Origin: Streptococcaceae bacterium
GTDB taxonomy: Bacteria > Bacillota > Bacilli > Lactobacillales > Streptococcaceae
DNA: 60,515 bases
Direction: 5' to 3'
Assembly (NCBI GenBank): GCA_022484805.1
Contig: JAKVKP010000015.1
Span: 1 to 60,515, forward strand
Position 1 is the first letter of the stretch, and each line of letters opens with the position of its first letter. The notes below the pieces were generated by a model, which worked only from the letters and a program-made list of their open reading frames with translations, made no database searches and was not told the DNA's origin. The translations under genes were made by a program, and so were the position numbers. Of this stretch, positions 1 through 8,493 are shown one piece after another.

Positions 1-125
1 TGACAACCTGAGAACCTTGAAAGGCTTTGGCATTTAAGCTGGTGGCGGAAGGATTATTAGCAACAAAAAACGGAGTAATTCACTACTCCGAAAAAAGTCT
101 AACTTATGGGTCTCACAACAATAAA
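1..125. other. Possible decayed insertion-sequence end
   Basis: No intact gene is present. A short hairpin (CGGAGTA/TACTCCG, about 71-89) is followed by AAAAAAGTCTAACTTATGGG, which resembles terminal sequences of some IS elements in Lactobacillales. Minus-strand translation of about 1-60 gives a fragment reading NPSATSLNAKAF, vaguely like the conserved NAS-AESFNAK stretch of some transposases, followed by in-frame stops. The resemblance is from memory only, and the stretch could equally be a terminator for a gene left of the window. Confidence 0.25.
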
Positions 126-207
126 TATTTCTGTCCAATTTATTATAGAGTCGCTTTTTAACATAATGAAAGAAGCATATAGTTGAGCTATAAAGCGAAA
201 GCATTAA

Positions 208-837
208 TTAGAATTTTACAATTTTCGTACCGTGTACTTGCTTTGCACCAGTTAATTCAACTACAGATTGATAGTTATCAGCATTGACGCCACCACCAAC
301 AAGAATTTCAATACGATTATTGGCATAATTAATTAATTCTTTTAAGTGCTCAGTGTTTTCTTGAATCGTTTTGGAAGCCGGTCCACCATGAGTTAAAATG
401 CGTGTGACACCATGTGCTATGAGCCAGTCAATTGCTTCAAATTGCTTAGTGATGGCATCAAAAGCCATATGAAAGACGCTTTGAGTGCCTTCAGCAGCAA
501 TCAATAAGGTTTCCATTGCCTCTTGATCAATTTCATTGGTTTCAGTTAGACAACCAAAGACAACGCCATCAGAGCCTGCTTCAATTGCTTTAAGGATATC
601 TGTTTCCATTATCTTGATTTCGATATCATGGTAGACAAAATTACCACCTCGTGGTCTAATCATTGTCATGATAGTTGCGTCATGTTCATGTGCGTATTTA
701 ACGCTTTCTTCAATCACGGCATAGCTTGGCGTAGTACCACCAACTGTTAGATTATCACAAAGTTCAATCCGCTTTGCGCCTGCTTGGATTGCTTTTGGAA
801 GGTTTGTATAGTTTTCAGCACAAAATTCTTTAATCAT
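208..837 (-). CDS. cutC: CutC family protein
   Basis: A 209-residue protein of the CutC family (TIM-barrel fold), historically linked to copper homeostasis, although the biochemical role in Firmicutes is unsettled. Typical stretches are the N-terminal CAEN, GAKRIELCDNLTVGGTTPS, MIRPRGG and, near the end, the LTHGGPA and VGGGVN motifs. The reading frame extends nine codons further to 864, but AAGGAG lies just before the ATG at 837, so I start there. The gene stands alone on the minus strand with no copper regulator or ATPase nearby. Family assignment is firm; function is inferred. Confidence 0.9.
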   Translation of the reverse strand: MIKEFCAENYTNLPKAIQAGAKRIELCDNLTVGGTTPSYAVIEESVKYAHEHDATIMTMIRPRGGNFVYHDIEIKIMETDILKAIEAGSDGVVFGCLTETNEIDQEAMETLLIAAEGTQSVFHMAFDAITKQFEAIDWLIAHGVTRILTHGGPASKTIQENTEHLKELINYANNRIEILVGGGVNADNYQSVVELTGAKQVHGTKIVKF

Positions 838-976
838 ATTTTCTCCTTGTGTAATTGTTATCATTGATATTATACAATAATTTTAATCGATAAAAAGATT
901 TATAAGAGGATATTAAGTAATCCAAGTTTAAAAATGTTATGATTATTTTAATAGAGATAGTAAGTTGAGGATGATT

Positions 977-1795
977 ATGCTAAAAAAAATTGAACTAGGC
1001 AAACAATTTCTGACAACAAATGCTGAGTTATTTCAATGTCCGATTTGTCGAACAGCTTTTTTTGTTTCTGGTCATACTTTGGTCTGCAAGCAAAATCATC
1101 GTTTTGATTTATCCAAAAAAGGGACCCTTTATTTTTTAGGTCAGACGATGCAAAGCCATTATACTAAAAAATTATTTTTAGCACGTAGGCAAATGATTTT
1201 AGGTGGTATGTATGACCCTTTGATTGCGGCCATTAATCAAGCGTTAGTTGGCGGAGTTTTATTGGATGTTGGTAGTGGTGAGGGTAGTTTTTTAAAACGA
1301 TTAGCTTTTAAGGGCGCTAAAATCGGTTTTGATATTGCGAAAGATGGTGTGTCTTTGTCGAGTGACTATAATGATGCGCAAACCTTTTTTTGCGTTGCTG
1401 ACTTAACAAATTTACCTTTTAAAAACGGCAGTATTTCAACGATTTTAAATATTTTGACACCGAGTCATTATCAAGAATTTCATCGAGTTTTAAGTGAAAA
1501 TGGCAGACTAATTAAAATTATACCTGAGAAGGACTATCTTAAGGAGCTTCGAGTGGCATATCAGCAACCTACGGATTACTCTAATCAATTAGTCATTGAA
1601 AAATTTGAACAGAATTTTAAGATAGTTGAGTCTCAGCGTATCACTTATCAATTTGAGATTCCTGAAATATTAAGAACTCAGCTTTTAGAAATGTCGCCGT
1701 TGGAATGGCAAGTACCTTCTGAGCTAAAAGAAGAGGTTCAAAATAATCCTTTGGAAATGATTACAATTGATGTGCGCATGCTGATTGGTCAATAA
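977..1795 (+). CDS. rlmA: 23S rRNA (guanine-N1)-methyltransferase, RlmA family
   Basis: A 272-residue SAM-dependent methyltransferase. The N-terminus has a zinc-ribbon pattern (CPIC near residue 20, then CKQNHRFD), followed by the SAM-binding LLDVGSGEGSFL motif. This architecture is that of RlmA, which methylates a guanine in domain II of 23S rRNA (G745 or G748 type). The frame is open from a TTG at 965, but TGAGGA at 966-971 is well spaced for the ATG at 977. In related bacteria the G748-type enzyme affects macrolide/tylosin response. Whether this one is type I or II cannot be settled by eye. Confidence 0.88.
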   Translation: MLKKIELGKQFLTTNAELFQCPICRTAFFVSGHTLVCKQNHRFDLSKKGTLYFLGQTMQSHYTKKLFLARRQMILGGMYDPLIAAINQALVGGVLLDVGSGEGSFLKRLAFKGAKIGFDIAKDGVSLSSDYNDAQTFFCVADLTNLPFKNGSISTILNILTPSHYQEFHRVLSENGRLIKIIPEKDYLKELRVAYQQPTDYSNQLVIEKFEQNFKIVESQRITYQFEIPEILRTQLLEMSPLEWQVPSELKEEVQNNPLEMITIDVRMLIGQ

Positions 1796-1807
1796 ATTTA
1801 AAATGAT

Positions 1808-1824
1808 GTTTACTAAACGTTTTA
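1808..1824. promoter_or_regulatory. LacI-type operator upstream of the galactoside regulator
   Basis: GTTTACTAAACGTTTTA lies 42 bp before the regulator's TTG start. It is the reverse complement of the operator found before the first alpha-galactosidase and galK, so the regulator probably controls its own expression. Confidence 0.7.
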
Positions 1825-1865
1825 AAATCGTTACAATAGAGGGTAAAAAGGATAGGTGAGTAAAT

Positions 1866-2894
1866 TTGGCGAGTATTAGAGAAATCGCACGTTTGGCTGG
1901 TGTATCACCTGCAACGGTTTCAAGGGTGCTTAATCATGATGAAACAATGAGTACGGCAGAGTCAACTAGAGAAAGAATTTTTGCGATTGCCAACCAATTA
2001 AACTATCAAACAGTCAATCAGAGTCCCAAAAAATCAATTCAAAAAAAGAGTCGTATGTCAATTGCAGTGATTAAGATTCATGATTACCACCGTGAAAGTG
2101 ATGATCCATACTTTCATATGATTCATAAAGGTATGATTGATGAAGCAACCAATTGGAAAATTCGTTTAGAGTCAATATATATTAATGATTTTATGGAAGC
2201 GATTGAGCATTTGACTGATTTTGGTGCCATTATCGTGGTAGGTAATTTAACTGATGAAGCGTATGAGCTTATTTATCAAAAGAATTCAAATTTAATTATT
2301 ATCGATGATTATTTTGCCAGTCCCAAATATGATCTAGTACATCCAGACTTTGGAAAGAAAACAACAGAAGTTTTAGATTGGCTCTATGCGAACAATCATC
2401 GAAATATTGCTTTTATTGGTGGCGAAAATCGTGTCTATAATTCTGCTGGTGAGTCAGTTGAAGATGCCGAGGATGTACGGACGATTGCCTACAAAAATTG
2501 GATGAAGTTGAAAGGTTTAGAGAATTTTATTAATGTTAAAATTACTGGCTGGGGTATTGAGCAAGGACTTGATCAGGCTGTTAAATTGATTGAAGAAGGG
2601 GTTTTACCCACGGCAATTGTTTCAGCGAGTGACCCTTTAAGTATTGGTATTTACCGTGCATTTCAGACACATCATTTGAGCATTGGAAAGGACATTTCGA
2701 TTTTTAGCTTTGATGACATTGAGATGGCTGCTTATTTAACGCCATCACTGAGTACAGTTCATATCGATAGTCATGAAATTGGTCGAGTTGCCGTGCGGCT
2801 TGCCAAAGAGCGAATTGTCGATCAGAGAAAGACAGCATTGCGAGTAGAGGTTGCCTCTGAATTGATTATTAGAGAAAGTAGTCAAAAAATTTAA
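1866..2894 (+). CDS. LacI/GalR family regulator of alpha-galactoside and galactose use
   Basis: A 342-residue LacI-family repressor. The N-terminal helix-turn-helix is classic (IREIARLAGVSPATVSRVLN), and a periplasmic-binding-protein-like effector domain follows, with the usual FSFDDIEMA stretch late in the protein. Start is TTG at 1866 behind AGGTGAG. The gene sits directly before an alpha-galactosidase and has an operator-like palindrome in its own promoter region. The same palindrome precedes the galactosidase, the ABC importer and galK, so this protein is the obvious candidate to bind all of them. The effector (galactose, galactose-1-phosphate or an alpha-galactoside) is unknown. The name galR would fit but is not proven. 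Confidence 0.85.
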   Translation: MASIREIARLAGVSPATVSRVLNHDETMSTAESTRERIFAIANQLNYQTVNQSPKKSIQKKSRMSIAVIKIHDYHRESDDPYFHMIHKGMIDEATNWKIRLESIYINDFMEAIEHLTDFGAIIVVGNLTDEAYELIYQKNSNLIIIDDYFASPKYDLVHPDFGKKTTEVLDWLYANNHRNIAFIGGENRVYNSAGESVEDAEDVRTIAYKNWMKLKGLENFINVKITGWGIEQGLDQAVKLIEEGVLPTAIVSASDPLSIGIYRAFQTHHLSIGKDISIFSFDDIEMAAYLTPSLSTVHIDSHEIGRVAVRLAKERIVDQRKTALRVEVASELIIRESSQKI

Positions 2895-2903
2895 ATATAA
2901 TTT

Positions 2904-2946
2904 AAGTGCCATGAGATTCTAACGAATTTTAGGGTGCTTTTTTTTT
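2904..2946 (+). terminator. Probable terminator after the LacI regulator
   Basis: AAGTGCC and GGTGCTT can pair through two wobble pairs and are followed by a run of nine or more T. It separates the regulator from the alpha-galactosidase promoter. Confidence 0.55.
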
Positions 2947-2955
2947 AGAATCAAT

Positions 2956-3018
2956 TTGACAAACGCTTACAAAATAGCTAAAATGATTTTATAGCAAATA
3001 GATAAACGTTTAGTAAAC
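2956..3018 (+). promoter_or_regulatory. Promoter, cre-like site and operator of alpha-galactosidase
   Basis: TTGACA (2956-2961) and TAAAAT (2979-2984) are 17 bp apart. The spacer carries AAACGCTTACA, a good partial match to a CcpA cre site. The palindrome TAAACGTTTAGTAAAC (3003-3018) lies just past the expected transcription start, where a LacI-type repressor would block elongation. The layout predicts induction by galactosides and glucose repression. Confidence 0.75.
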
Positions 3019-3031
3019 AAAAGGAGGCGTA

Positions 3032-5227
3032 ATGAAACTTATTAACTTTGACGAAAAAAACCGTACTTTCCACTTATCCAATGGTTCTATTAGCTATTTA
3101 TTAGGGATTGAAAATGAAGACGCTTTGAGCCATTTATACTTTGGAAAAGCAATCAAGCAATATCATAATAGTCGGAAATATCCAACCTTAGACCGTAGTT
3201 TTTCACCCAATCCTTCAGAATCTGCTATATTTGATCGTGGTTTTTCGTTAGATACCTTGCCACAGGAATATCCGAGCTTTGGTCATGGTGATTTTAGAAA
3301 TCCTGCTTTTCAGCTCAAGCAGCCTAATGGTTCATTCATAACTGATTTTAAATACCAGAATTATGAAATCATATCTGGTAAACCAACTTTGGAAGGGTTA
3401 CCAGCAAGTTACGTTATAAATCAGGATGAGGCAGAAACTTTAATTATCAATTTAGTTGATAATTTACTAAATATGACCTTAAAACTTTATTATACGATTT
3501 ATGCAAATCGTGATGTCATTGCGCGTAGTAGCCAATTAATTAATAATGGTAGCGAGAAAGTAACGATTGATAAAATTGCAAGCGCTTCAATTGATTTTCC
3601 AGCAAATGATTATGAGTTAATTTCTTTACCAGGTCGCCATATTAAAGAACGTGAAATTCAGAGAGAAGTGATTCAACGCGGCATCAAAATTTTTGAAAGT
3701 AAGCGTGGCGCTAGTAGCCACCAAAGTAATCCTTTTGTTGCTTTAGTTTCGGAGAAAACAGATGAGTTTTCTGGAGAGGCCTTTGGTTTTTCATTAGTAT
3801 ACAGTGGAAATCACGAGTTTTTAGTCGAAAAGGATCAGTTTAAGCAAATTCGTCTAATGTGTGGAATTAATCCGTACACTTTTTCATGGGTTTTATCGCC
3901 AAACGAGCTTTTCCAAACACCAGAAGCCTTAATTGTCTATTCTGCTAATGGTCTAAACGGTATGAGTCAAATCTACCATGAATTGCTGAGAGAGCGGGTG
4001 GCACGTGGTAAATTCCAATATGCAGAGCGTCCAATCTTGATTAATAACTGGGAAGCCACCTATTTTGATTTTGATGCGGAAAAAATTAAAGGTATTGTAG
4101 ATCAGTCGTCAGAATTAGGCATCGAACTATTTGTGCTTGACGACGGTTGGTTTGGTAAACGTGATGATGATATTTCCGGTCTTGGTGATTGGTATGAAAA
4201 TTCGTCTAAGCTCAAAGGTGGTTTAAAGGGCATAGCGAATTATGTACATGATAAAAATATGCAGTTTGGATTATGGTTTGAACCGGAAATGATCAATCAA
4301 GATAGTGATTTATACCGTGAATACCCTGATTATGCCATTCAAACGCCAAATCGCTCGATGAGTAAAGGTAGAGATCAATTTGTTTTAGATTTTACAAGAG
4401 AAGATGTCAGAGCAAATATTACACAACAAATGTGTCAAATTTTGGACAATGTTGAAATTGATTATATTAAATGGGATATGAATCGGCATATTACGGAGGC
4501 ATATTCATTAAGCCTAGGTGCTGAAAATCAAGGTGAATTTTTCCACCGTTATATTTTAGGCCTTTATGAGATGCTTGAAAAGTTGACAACTAAATATCCA
4601 GATATTCTCTGGGAAGGCTGCTCTGGTGGTGGTGGGCGATTTGATGCAGGTTTTATTTACTATATGCCACAAAGCTGGACGAGTGATAATACAGATGCAA
4701 TTGATCGTTTAGATATTCAATATGGCACTAGTTTAGTTTATCCGCCGTCAACAATGGGAGCGCATGTTTCTGCTGTACCAAACCATCAAACTGGTCGTAT
4801 AACTGGTTTAGATATTCGAGGTGATGTGGCGATGGGCGGTGTATTTGGCTATGAATTAGATTTAAGAACGCTAACTGAGTCTGAAAAGGATATTGTTAAG
4901 ACACAGGTTGCCTTTTATAAGCAATATCGTCAATTACTGCAATATGGTCAATTTTACCGAATGATATCGCCATTTGAGTCAAATTTAGCAGCTTGGTCCT
5001 TTGTAAACAAGGATCAAACTGAATCAATCGCATTTTATTTTTCAAAAACAGTTGTGGCTGCAGCACCATTAGATATTTTCAAATTTGTTGGCTTAGATGC
5101 TAATAAACAATATTTATTAGATGATATCGTTTATGGTGGTGATGAATTAATGAACCTTGGCGTATATATCAATCCACAGATTCATGGCGACTACCAAAGC
5201 AGAAAGTTTGTTTTAAAAGCAATTTAA
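3032..5227 (+). CDS. aga: Alpha-galactosidase, GH36
   Basis: A 731-residue family 36 alpha-galactosidase of the large bacterial type (about 720-750 residues). It releases galactose from melibiose, raffinose and stachyose. It has the N-terminal beta-sandwich, then the barrel with FVLDDGWFGKRDDD, the nucleophile motif YIKWDMNRH (Asp482) and the acid/base motif WTSDNTD (Asp552), the latter assigned by comparison with lactobacillar GH36 enzymes. No signal peptide, so it is cytoplasmic. Strong RBS (AAGGAGGCG) 7 bp before ATG. It lies between the LacI regulator and the convergent AraC regulator, and should supply galactose to the Leloir genes downstream. A paralogue begins at 59234. Confidence 0.95.
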   Translation: MKLINFDEKNRTFHLSNGSISYLLGIENEDALSHLYFGKAIKQYHNSRKYPTLDRSFSPNPSESAIFDRGFSLDTLPQEYPSFGHGDFRNPAFQLKQPNGSFITDFKYQNYEIISGKPTLEGLPASYVINQDEAETLIINLVDNLLNMTLKLYYTIYANRDVIARSSQLINNGSEKVTIDKIASASIDFPANDYELISLPGRHIKEREIQREVIQRGIKIFESKRGASSHQSNPFVALVSEKTDEFSGEAFGFSLVYSGNHEFLVEKDQFKQIRLMCGINPYTFSWVLSPNELFQTPEALIVYSANGLNGMSQIYHELLRERVARGKFQYAERPILINNWEATYFDFDAEKIKGIVDQSSELGIELFVLDDGWFGKRDDDISGLGDWYENSSKLKGGLKGIANYVHDKNMQFGLWFEPEMINQDSDLYREYPDYAIQTPNRSMSKGRDQFVLDFTREDVRANITQQMCQILDNVEIDYIKWDMNRHITEAYSLSLGAENQGEFFHRYILGLYEMLEKLTTKYPDILWEGCSGGGGRFDAGFIYYMPQSWTSDNTDAIDRLDIQYGTSLVYPPSTMGAHVSAVPNHQTGRITGLDIRGDVAMGGVFGYELDLRTLTESEKDIVKTQVAFYKQYRQLLQYGQFYRMISPFESNLAAWSFVNKDQTESIAFYFSKTVVAAAPLDIFKFVGLDANKQYLLDDIVYGGDELMNLGVYINPQIHGDYQSRKFVLKAI

Positions 5228-5238
5228 TAAAATTAATC

Positions 5239-6138
5239 TTAGTGATGTTCATGATGTCGATCGTGAACATCTTTTTTGATGCGATTGATTGAGGTTTTTG
5301 TCTCAATTAAGAGATTTTTCCGATTTTCAGCTCTAAATTTTGTTGGACTAATTGAATAGCGTTTTTTAAATGCACTGCTAAATGCTAATGAGTCAGAAAA
5401 ACCAATGGCATTACTAATCATTTGTATTGAGTAGTCGGAATTTAGTAGCAAGCTGATTGCCTGATTCATTCTCAGATTAAGCAAGTAATGCTGAGGTGAA
5501 ATTCCATATTTATTTTTAAAAATCGTAAAAAGATAACTTCTAGATAAGGCAACATGATTGAGTACATCTTTAATTTTGATCTTTTTGCTGTAGTTAGTGG
5601 TGATGAAGTGATGTGCTGATTCTGCATATTTTTCAGCTTGATTTTGCTTATTGGCTGTTAAGCGAGGATATTCCATTATTAAACTTTTAAACATTGAAAA
5701 TAAATTGATTTGAATTTCAATATCTTTGGTTGGTTTATCATTATGGATTAATTTTTGTAATTGCATAAAATAGATTAAAAATATACTGTCTTCAACATTT
5801 CGTAAAATCCAATTGTTTTCAGAAAGCTGTGTGCGATAAAAAAATTCGACTAAGGTGTTACCACTGATACCAATCCAGATATAGGACCAAGGCTGTTCGA
5901 AATCAGCTTGATAGTAAGTTTCAATTTCCGCTGGTAAGACAAAGATATCGCCTTTTTTCAGTATCATTCTTTGATTATTTATTTCAAAGTAGCCTCGGCC
6001 ACTTGTAATATAATGGATGACAAAATTTTCTCTGATACTTGGTCCAAAAGCCTTACCTTTTACTAAAGCCTCGTTTCCTGTAAAGTCTAGATTAATATCT
6101 TGAAAGGTTTGATAATATTCTGAATATGAAAAAAGCAT
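5239..6138 (-). CDS. AraC family regulator (MsmR-like)
   Basis: A 299-residue AraC-family activator. The N-terminal cupin-like sugar-binding domain includes VIHYITSGRGYF and KKGDIFVLP, and the C-terminal double helix-turn-helix includes LSRSYLFTIFKNKYGISPQHYL and IGFSDSLAFSSAFKKRYSISPTKFR. It is divergent from the MsmE-type importer, the arrangement of msmR in streptococcal multiple-sugar loci, so it probably activates the importer operon. RBS is TGAGGA before the ATG. The C-terminal tail (KKDVHDRHHEHH) is encoded by the terminator hairpin of the convergent alpha-galactosidase gene. Confidence 0.85.
   Translation of the reverse strand: MLFSYSEYYQTFQDINLDFTGNEALVKGKAFGPSIRENFVIHYITSGRGYFEINNQRMILKKGDIFVLPAEIETYYQADFEQPWSYIWIGISGNTLVEFFYRTQLSENNWILRNVEDSIFLIYFMQLQKLIHNDKPTKDIEIQINLFSMFKSLIMEYPRLTANKQNQAEKYAESAHHFITTNYSKKIKIKDVLNHVALSRSYLFTIFKNKYGISPQHYLLNLRMNQAISLLLNSDYSIQMISNAIGFSDSLAFSSAFKKRYSISPTKFRAENRKNLLIETKTSINRIKKDVHDRHHEHH
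5244..5277 (+). terminator. Terminator of aga, inside the end of the convergent gene
   Basis: A 12-bp stem (5244-5255 with 5260-5271, one G-T wobble, loop GTCG) is followed by six T on the plus strand. It lies wholly inside the last codons of the convergent AraC-type gene. Confidence 0.85.
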
Positions 6139-6162
6139 TTTTTCCTCACAATCTATAATGAT

Positions 6163-6178
6163 AACTAAACGTTTACTT
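6163..6178. promoter_or_regulatory. LacI-type operator in the divergent AraC/msmE region
   Basis: AACTAAACGTTTACTT matches the shared operator. It lies close to the AraC gene start (6138) and about 117 bp before msmE, so it may repress either or both divergent genes. Confidence 0.65.
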
Positions 6179-6249
6179 AAAACATTTTTATATATATTGA
6201 ATACATTATAACATATCTCTTATACAGTTAGTAAATTATAATCTTTTAT

Positions 6250-6263
6250 AGAAAGCGGTTACA
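6250..6263. promoter_or_regulatory. cre-like site before msmE
   Basis: AGAAAGCGGTTACA closely fits the CcpA cre pattern (TGNAANCGNTNNCA, one mismatch). It lies 15 bp downstream of a TATAAT (6234-6239 area), a position suited to roadblock repression. Confidence 0.6.
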
Positions 6264-6294
6264 AAAAACAAAATTTATTTGAAGGAGTCGGGAT

Positions 6295-7539
6295 ATGAAA
6301 TTAATGAAGAGAATGGTTTTATCAGCGACAACAGTTGCCACAATTTCTTTGTTGGCAGCTTGTGGTAGTTCAGGGGGGAGTAGTAGCAAAACAGAGATTG
6401 AGTTTTTTTCGCAAAAACCAGAAATGTCTAAGACAATTAAAGAAATTGCCAAGGATTTTGAAAAGGAAAATAAAGATATTACTGTGAAAGTGGTTGACGT
6501 ACCGTCGCCTGGAGATGTTCTAAAAACAAGAATTTCTTCAAATGATACTCCAGATATAATTAATGTTTTCCCACAAAATGCTGATTTTCAAGAATGGGCT
6601 AAGGCTGGAGAGTTTGAAGATTTAACTGGAAAAGACTTTATGTCTAATATCAAAGAAGGCGTTGCTGAAACCTATGCGATTGATGGTAAGGTTTATAGTG
6701 CACCACTTGATTCAAATGCGTGGGGCTTTTTTTATAATGCGACAGCCTTTGAAAAATTAGGAATAGAAGCCCCAACAACATGGACAGAATTTGAAGCAGT
6801 TGTTAAAAAGATTAATGCTGCCGATGAAGCACCATTTGCTCTATCATTAGCTCAAGGTGACGCATGGTCATTAAATGGTTTTGGGCAATTGGCATGGGCT
6901 GAAGCAACAGGTGGTTTTGATGGCGCACAAAATGCCTTAAGATTTTCAGATAAAGGTAGTATTAAAACTTCTAATTCGGATTTTGAAGCAGTGATTAATC
7001 AGTTGGACATTCTTAGAAATAATGGTCAAAATAATGCAAGTGGAGCCACATATAATGATGCTGTGACGGCATTTGCAACCGGTAAGGCATTAATTTTGCC
7101 ACAAGGTATTTGGGCGCTACCAGCGATTCAACAACAAAATCCTGATTTTGAAATTAAGTCATTTGCATATCCCGGAGCAACTGCTGATGACGCGATGAGT
7201 GTTGGGGCAGCAGATATGGCATTATCAATTAGCAGTAATTCTAAGCATAAGGAAGAGGCTGAAAAATTCCTTGAATATTTTTCTTCAGCAGAGGTTTTCC
7301 AAAAATACTATGATGTTAATGGTGAGCCAACGTCGGTAGTTGGCGTTGAAACAGAGGATAAGTTCCCTGAAACAGAAGGCATTACACGTTTAACTTTTAC
7401 GGATAAGCAATTTGTTTGGTTACAATCAAAATGGGATAGCGAGGCTGATTTCCATACCTTAACAGCTGATTATGTGCGTGATGGTGATGCACAGGCTATG
7501 GCTGATAAGCTAAATGTATTCTTTGATTCAATGAAATAG
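6295..7539 (+). CDS. msmE: Sugar ABC transporter substrate-binding lipoprotein (MsmE-like)
   Basis: A 414-residue family 1 extracellular solute-binding protein. The signal sequence ends in the lipobox LAAC with the lipidated Cys at residue 23, followed by a short Gly/Ser-rich linker. Later features typical of oligosaccharide binders include AFATGKALILPQGIWALPAI. RBS GAAGGAG precedes the ATG. It heads an operon with two permease genes. The nearby alpha-galactosidase suggests that raffinose-type sugars or melibiose are the substrate, but specificity cannot be read directly. Confidence 0.92.
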   Translation: MKLMKRMVLSATTVATISLLAACGSSGGSSSKTEIEFFSQKPEMSKTIKEIAKDFEKENKDITVKVVDVPSPGDVLKTRISSNDTPDIINVFPQNADFQEWAKAGEFEDLTGKDFMSNIKEGVAETYAIDGKVYSAPLDSNAWGFFYNATAFEKLGIEAPTTWTEFEAVVKKINAADEAPFALSLAQGDAWSLNGFGQLAWAEATGGFDGAQNALRFSDKGSIKTSNSDFEAVINQLDILRNNGQNNASGATYNDAVTAFATGKALILPQGIWALPAIQQQNPDFEIKSFAYPGATADDAMSVGAADMALSISSNSKHKEEAEKFLEYFSSAEVFQKYYDVNGEPTSVVGVETEDKFPETEGITRLTFTDKQFVWLQSKWDSEADFHTLTADYVRDGDAQAMADKLNVFFDSMK

Positions 7540-7543
7540 TTAG

Positions 7544-7584
7544 TGCTAAATACTGAGTTAGATAGCTAGCTCAGTATTTAAGCA
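7544..7584 (+). other. Intercistronic hairpin after msmE
   Basis: A strong stem (AATACTGAG with CTCAGTATT, extended by TGCT/AGCA) follows the msmE stop and has no T-run. Such hairpins after binding-protein genes usually stabilise or process mRNA so that the lipoprotein is made in excess of the permeases. Confidence 0.65.
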
Positions 7585-7611
7585 TTAATAAATAGATTGT
7601 GGAGGATTTTG

Positions 7612-8481
7612 ATGAAAGATAAGTTGATCAGTAAATACTGGGGATATATATTTTTAATAATTCCTCTTTTATTACAGCTCATATTTTTTTACTTACCAAC
7701 AATTCGTGGTGTGATTTATTCGTTTACGGATTGGACAGGTTTAACTAGTGATTATAACTTTATCGGATTTAAGAATTATACGGCCATTATGAATGATCCA
7801 AAATTTGTGAAGTCGATTGCTTTTACAATTATTTTTACAATCGGAATGATTGTTGGGCAAGTTGTGATTGGAATTATGGTTGCGAGAGCATTAAATGCTA
7901 AAGTTAAAGGCTCAAATTTTTTTAGGGCAACTTTCTTTTTTCCAGCCGTTTTAGCAACGGTGACAATTGGCTTGATTTTTAAGCAAATTTTTAATTATGG
8001 GTTGACTTCACTTGGTGATAAATTTGATATTAATTTTTTAAAGGAAAATTTGATTGCAAATCCTAAAACAGTTATTTTCGGTGTTCTATTCGTTGCACTA
8101 TGGCAAGGGGTAGCGACACCAACCATTATCTTTTTGGCTGGTTTACAAAGTATTCCAGAAGAAATTATCGAGGCAGCAAGTATTGATGGTGCAAGTAAGC
8201 GACAAATTTTCCGCAACATTGAAATTCCTTTCTTAATTCCATCAATTTCAATGGTTTTCATTTTAGCCTTAAAAGGTGGTCTAACTGCTTTTGATAATAT
8301 CTTTGTTTTGACGGGTGGTGGACCAAATGACATGACCCAAACTTTAGGGCTGTTGGTTTATAATACAGCGTTTAAAAATAATAGCTTTGGTTACGCCAAC
8401 GCAATTGCTGTTGTCCTATTTATTATTATAATTATACTTTCAATTATTCAACAGACTGTTGCTAAGAAATTTGAAGTGTAG
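7612..8481 (+). CDS. msmF: Sugar ABC transporter permease (MsmF-like)
   Basis: A 289-residue inner-membrane permease with about six membrane segments and the permease EAA motif (EEIIEAASIDGASKRQIFRNIEIPFLIP) that contacts the ATPase. The frame is open from an earlier TTG-like codon at 7597, but GGAGG at 7602-7606 sets the start at ATG 7612. It pairs with the next gene, the second permease. No ATP-binding subunit is encoded here, so a shared MsmK/MalK-type ATPase elsewhere must energise the system. Confidence 0.9.
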   Translation: MKDKLISKYWGYIFLIIPLLLQLIFFYLPTIRGVIYSFTDWTGLTSDYNFIGFKNYTAIMNDPKFVKSIAFTIIFTIGMIVGQVVIGIMVARALNAKVKGSNFFRATFFFPAVLATVTIGLIFKQIFNYGLTSLGDKFDINFLKENLIANPKTVIFGVLFVALWQGVATPTIIFLAGLQSIPEEIIEAASIDGASKRQIFRNIEIPFLIPSISMVFILALKGGLTAFDNIFVLTGGGPNDMTQTLGLLVYNTAFKNNSFGYANAIAVVLFIIIIILSIIQQTVAKKFEV

Positions 8482-8493
8482 GAGGAGGATTAA

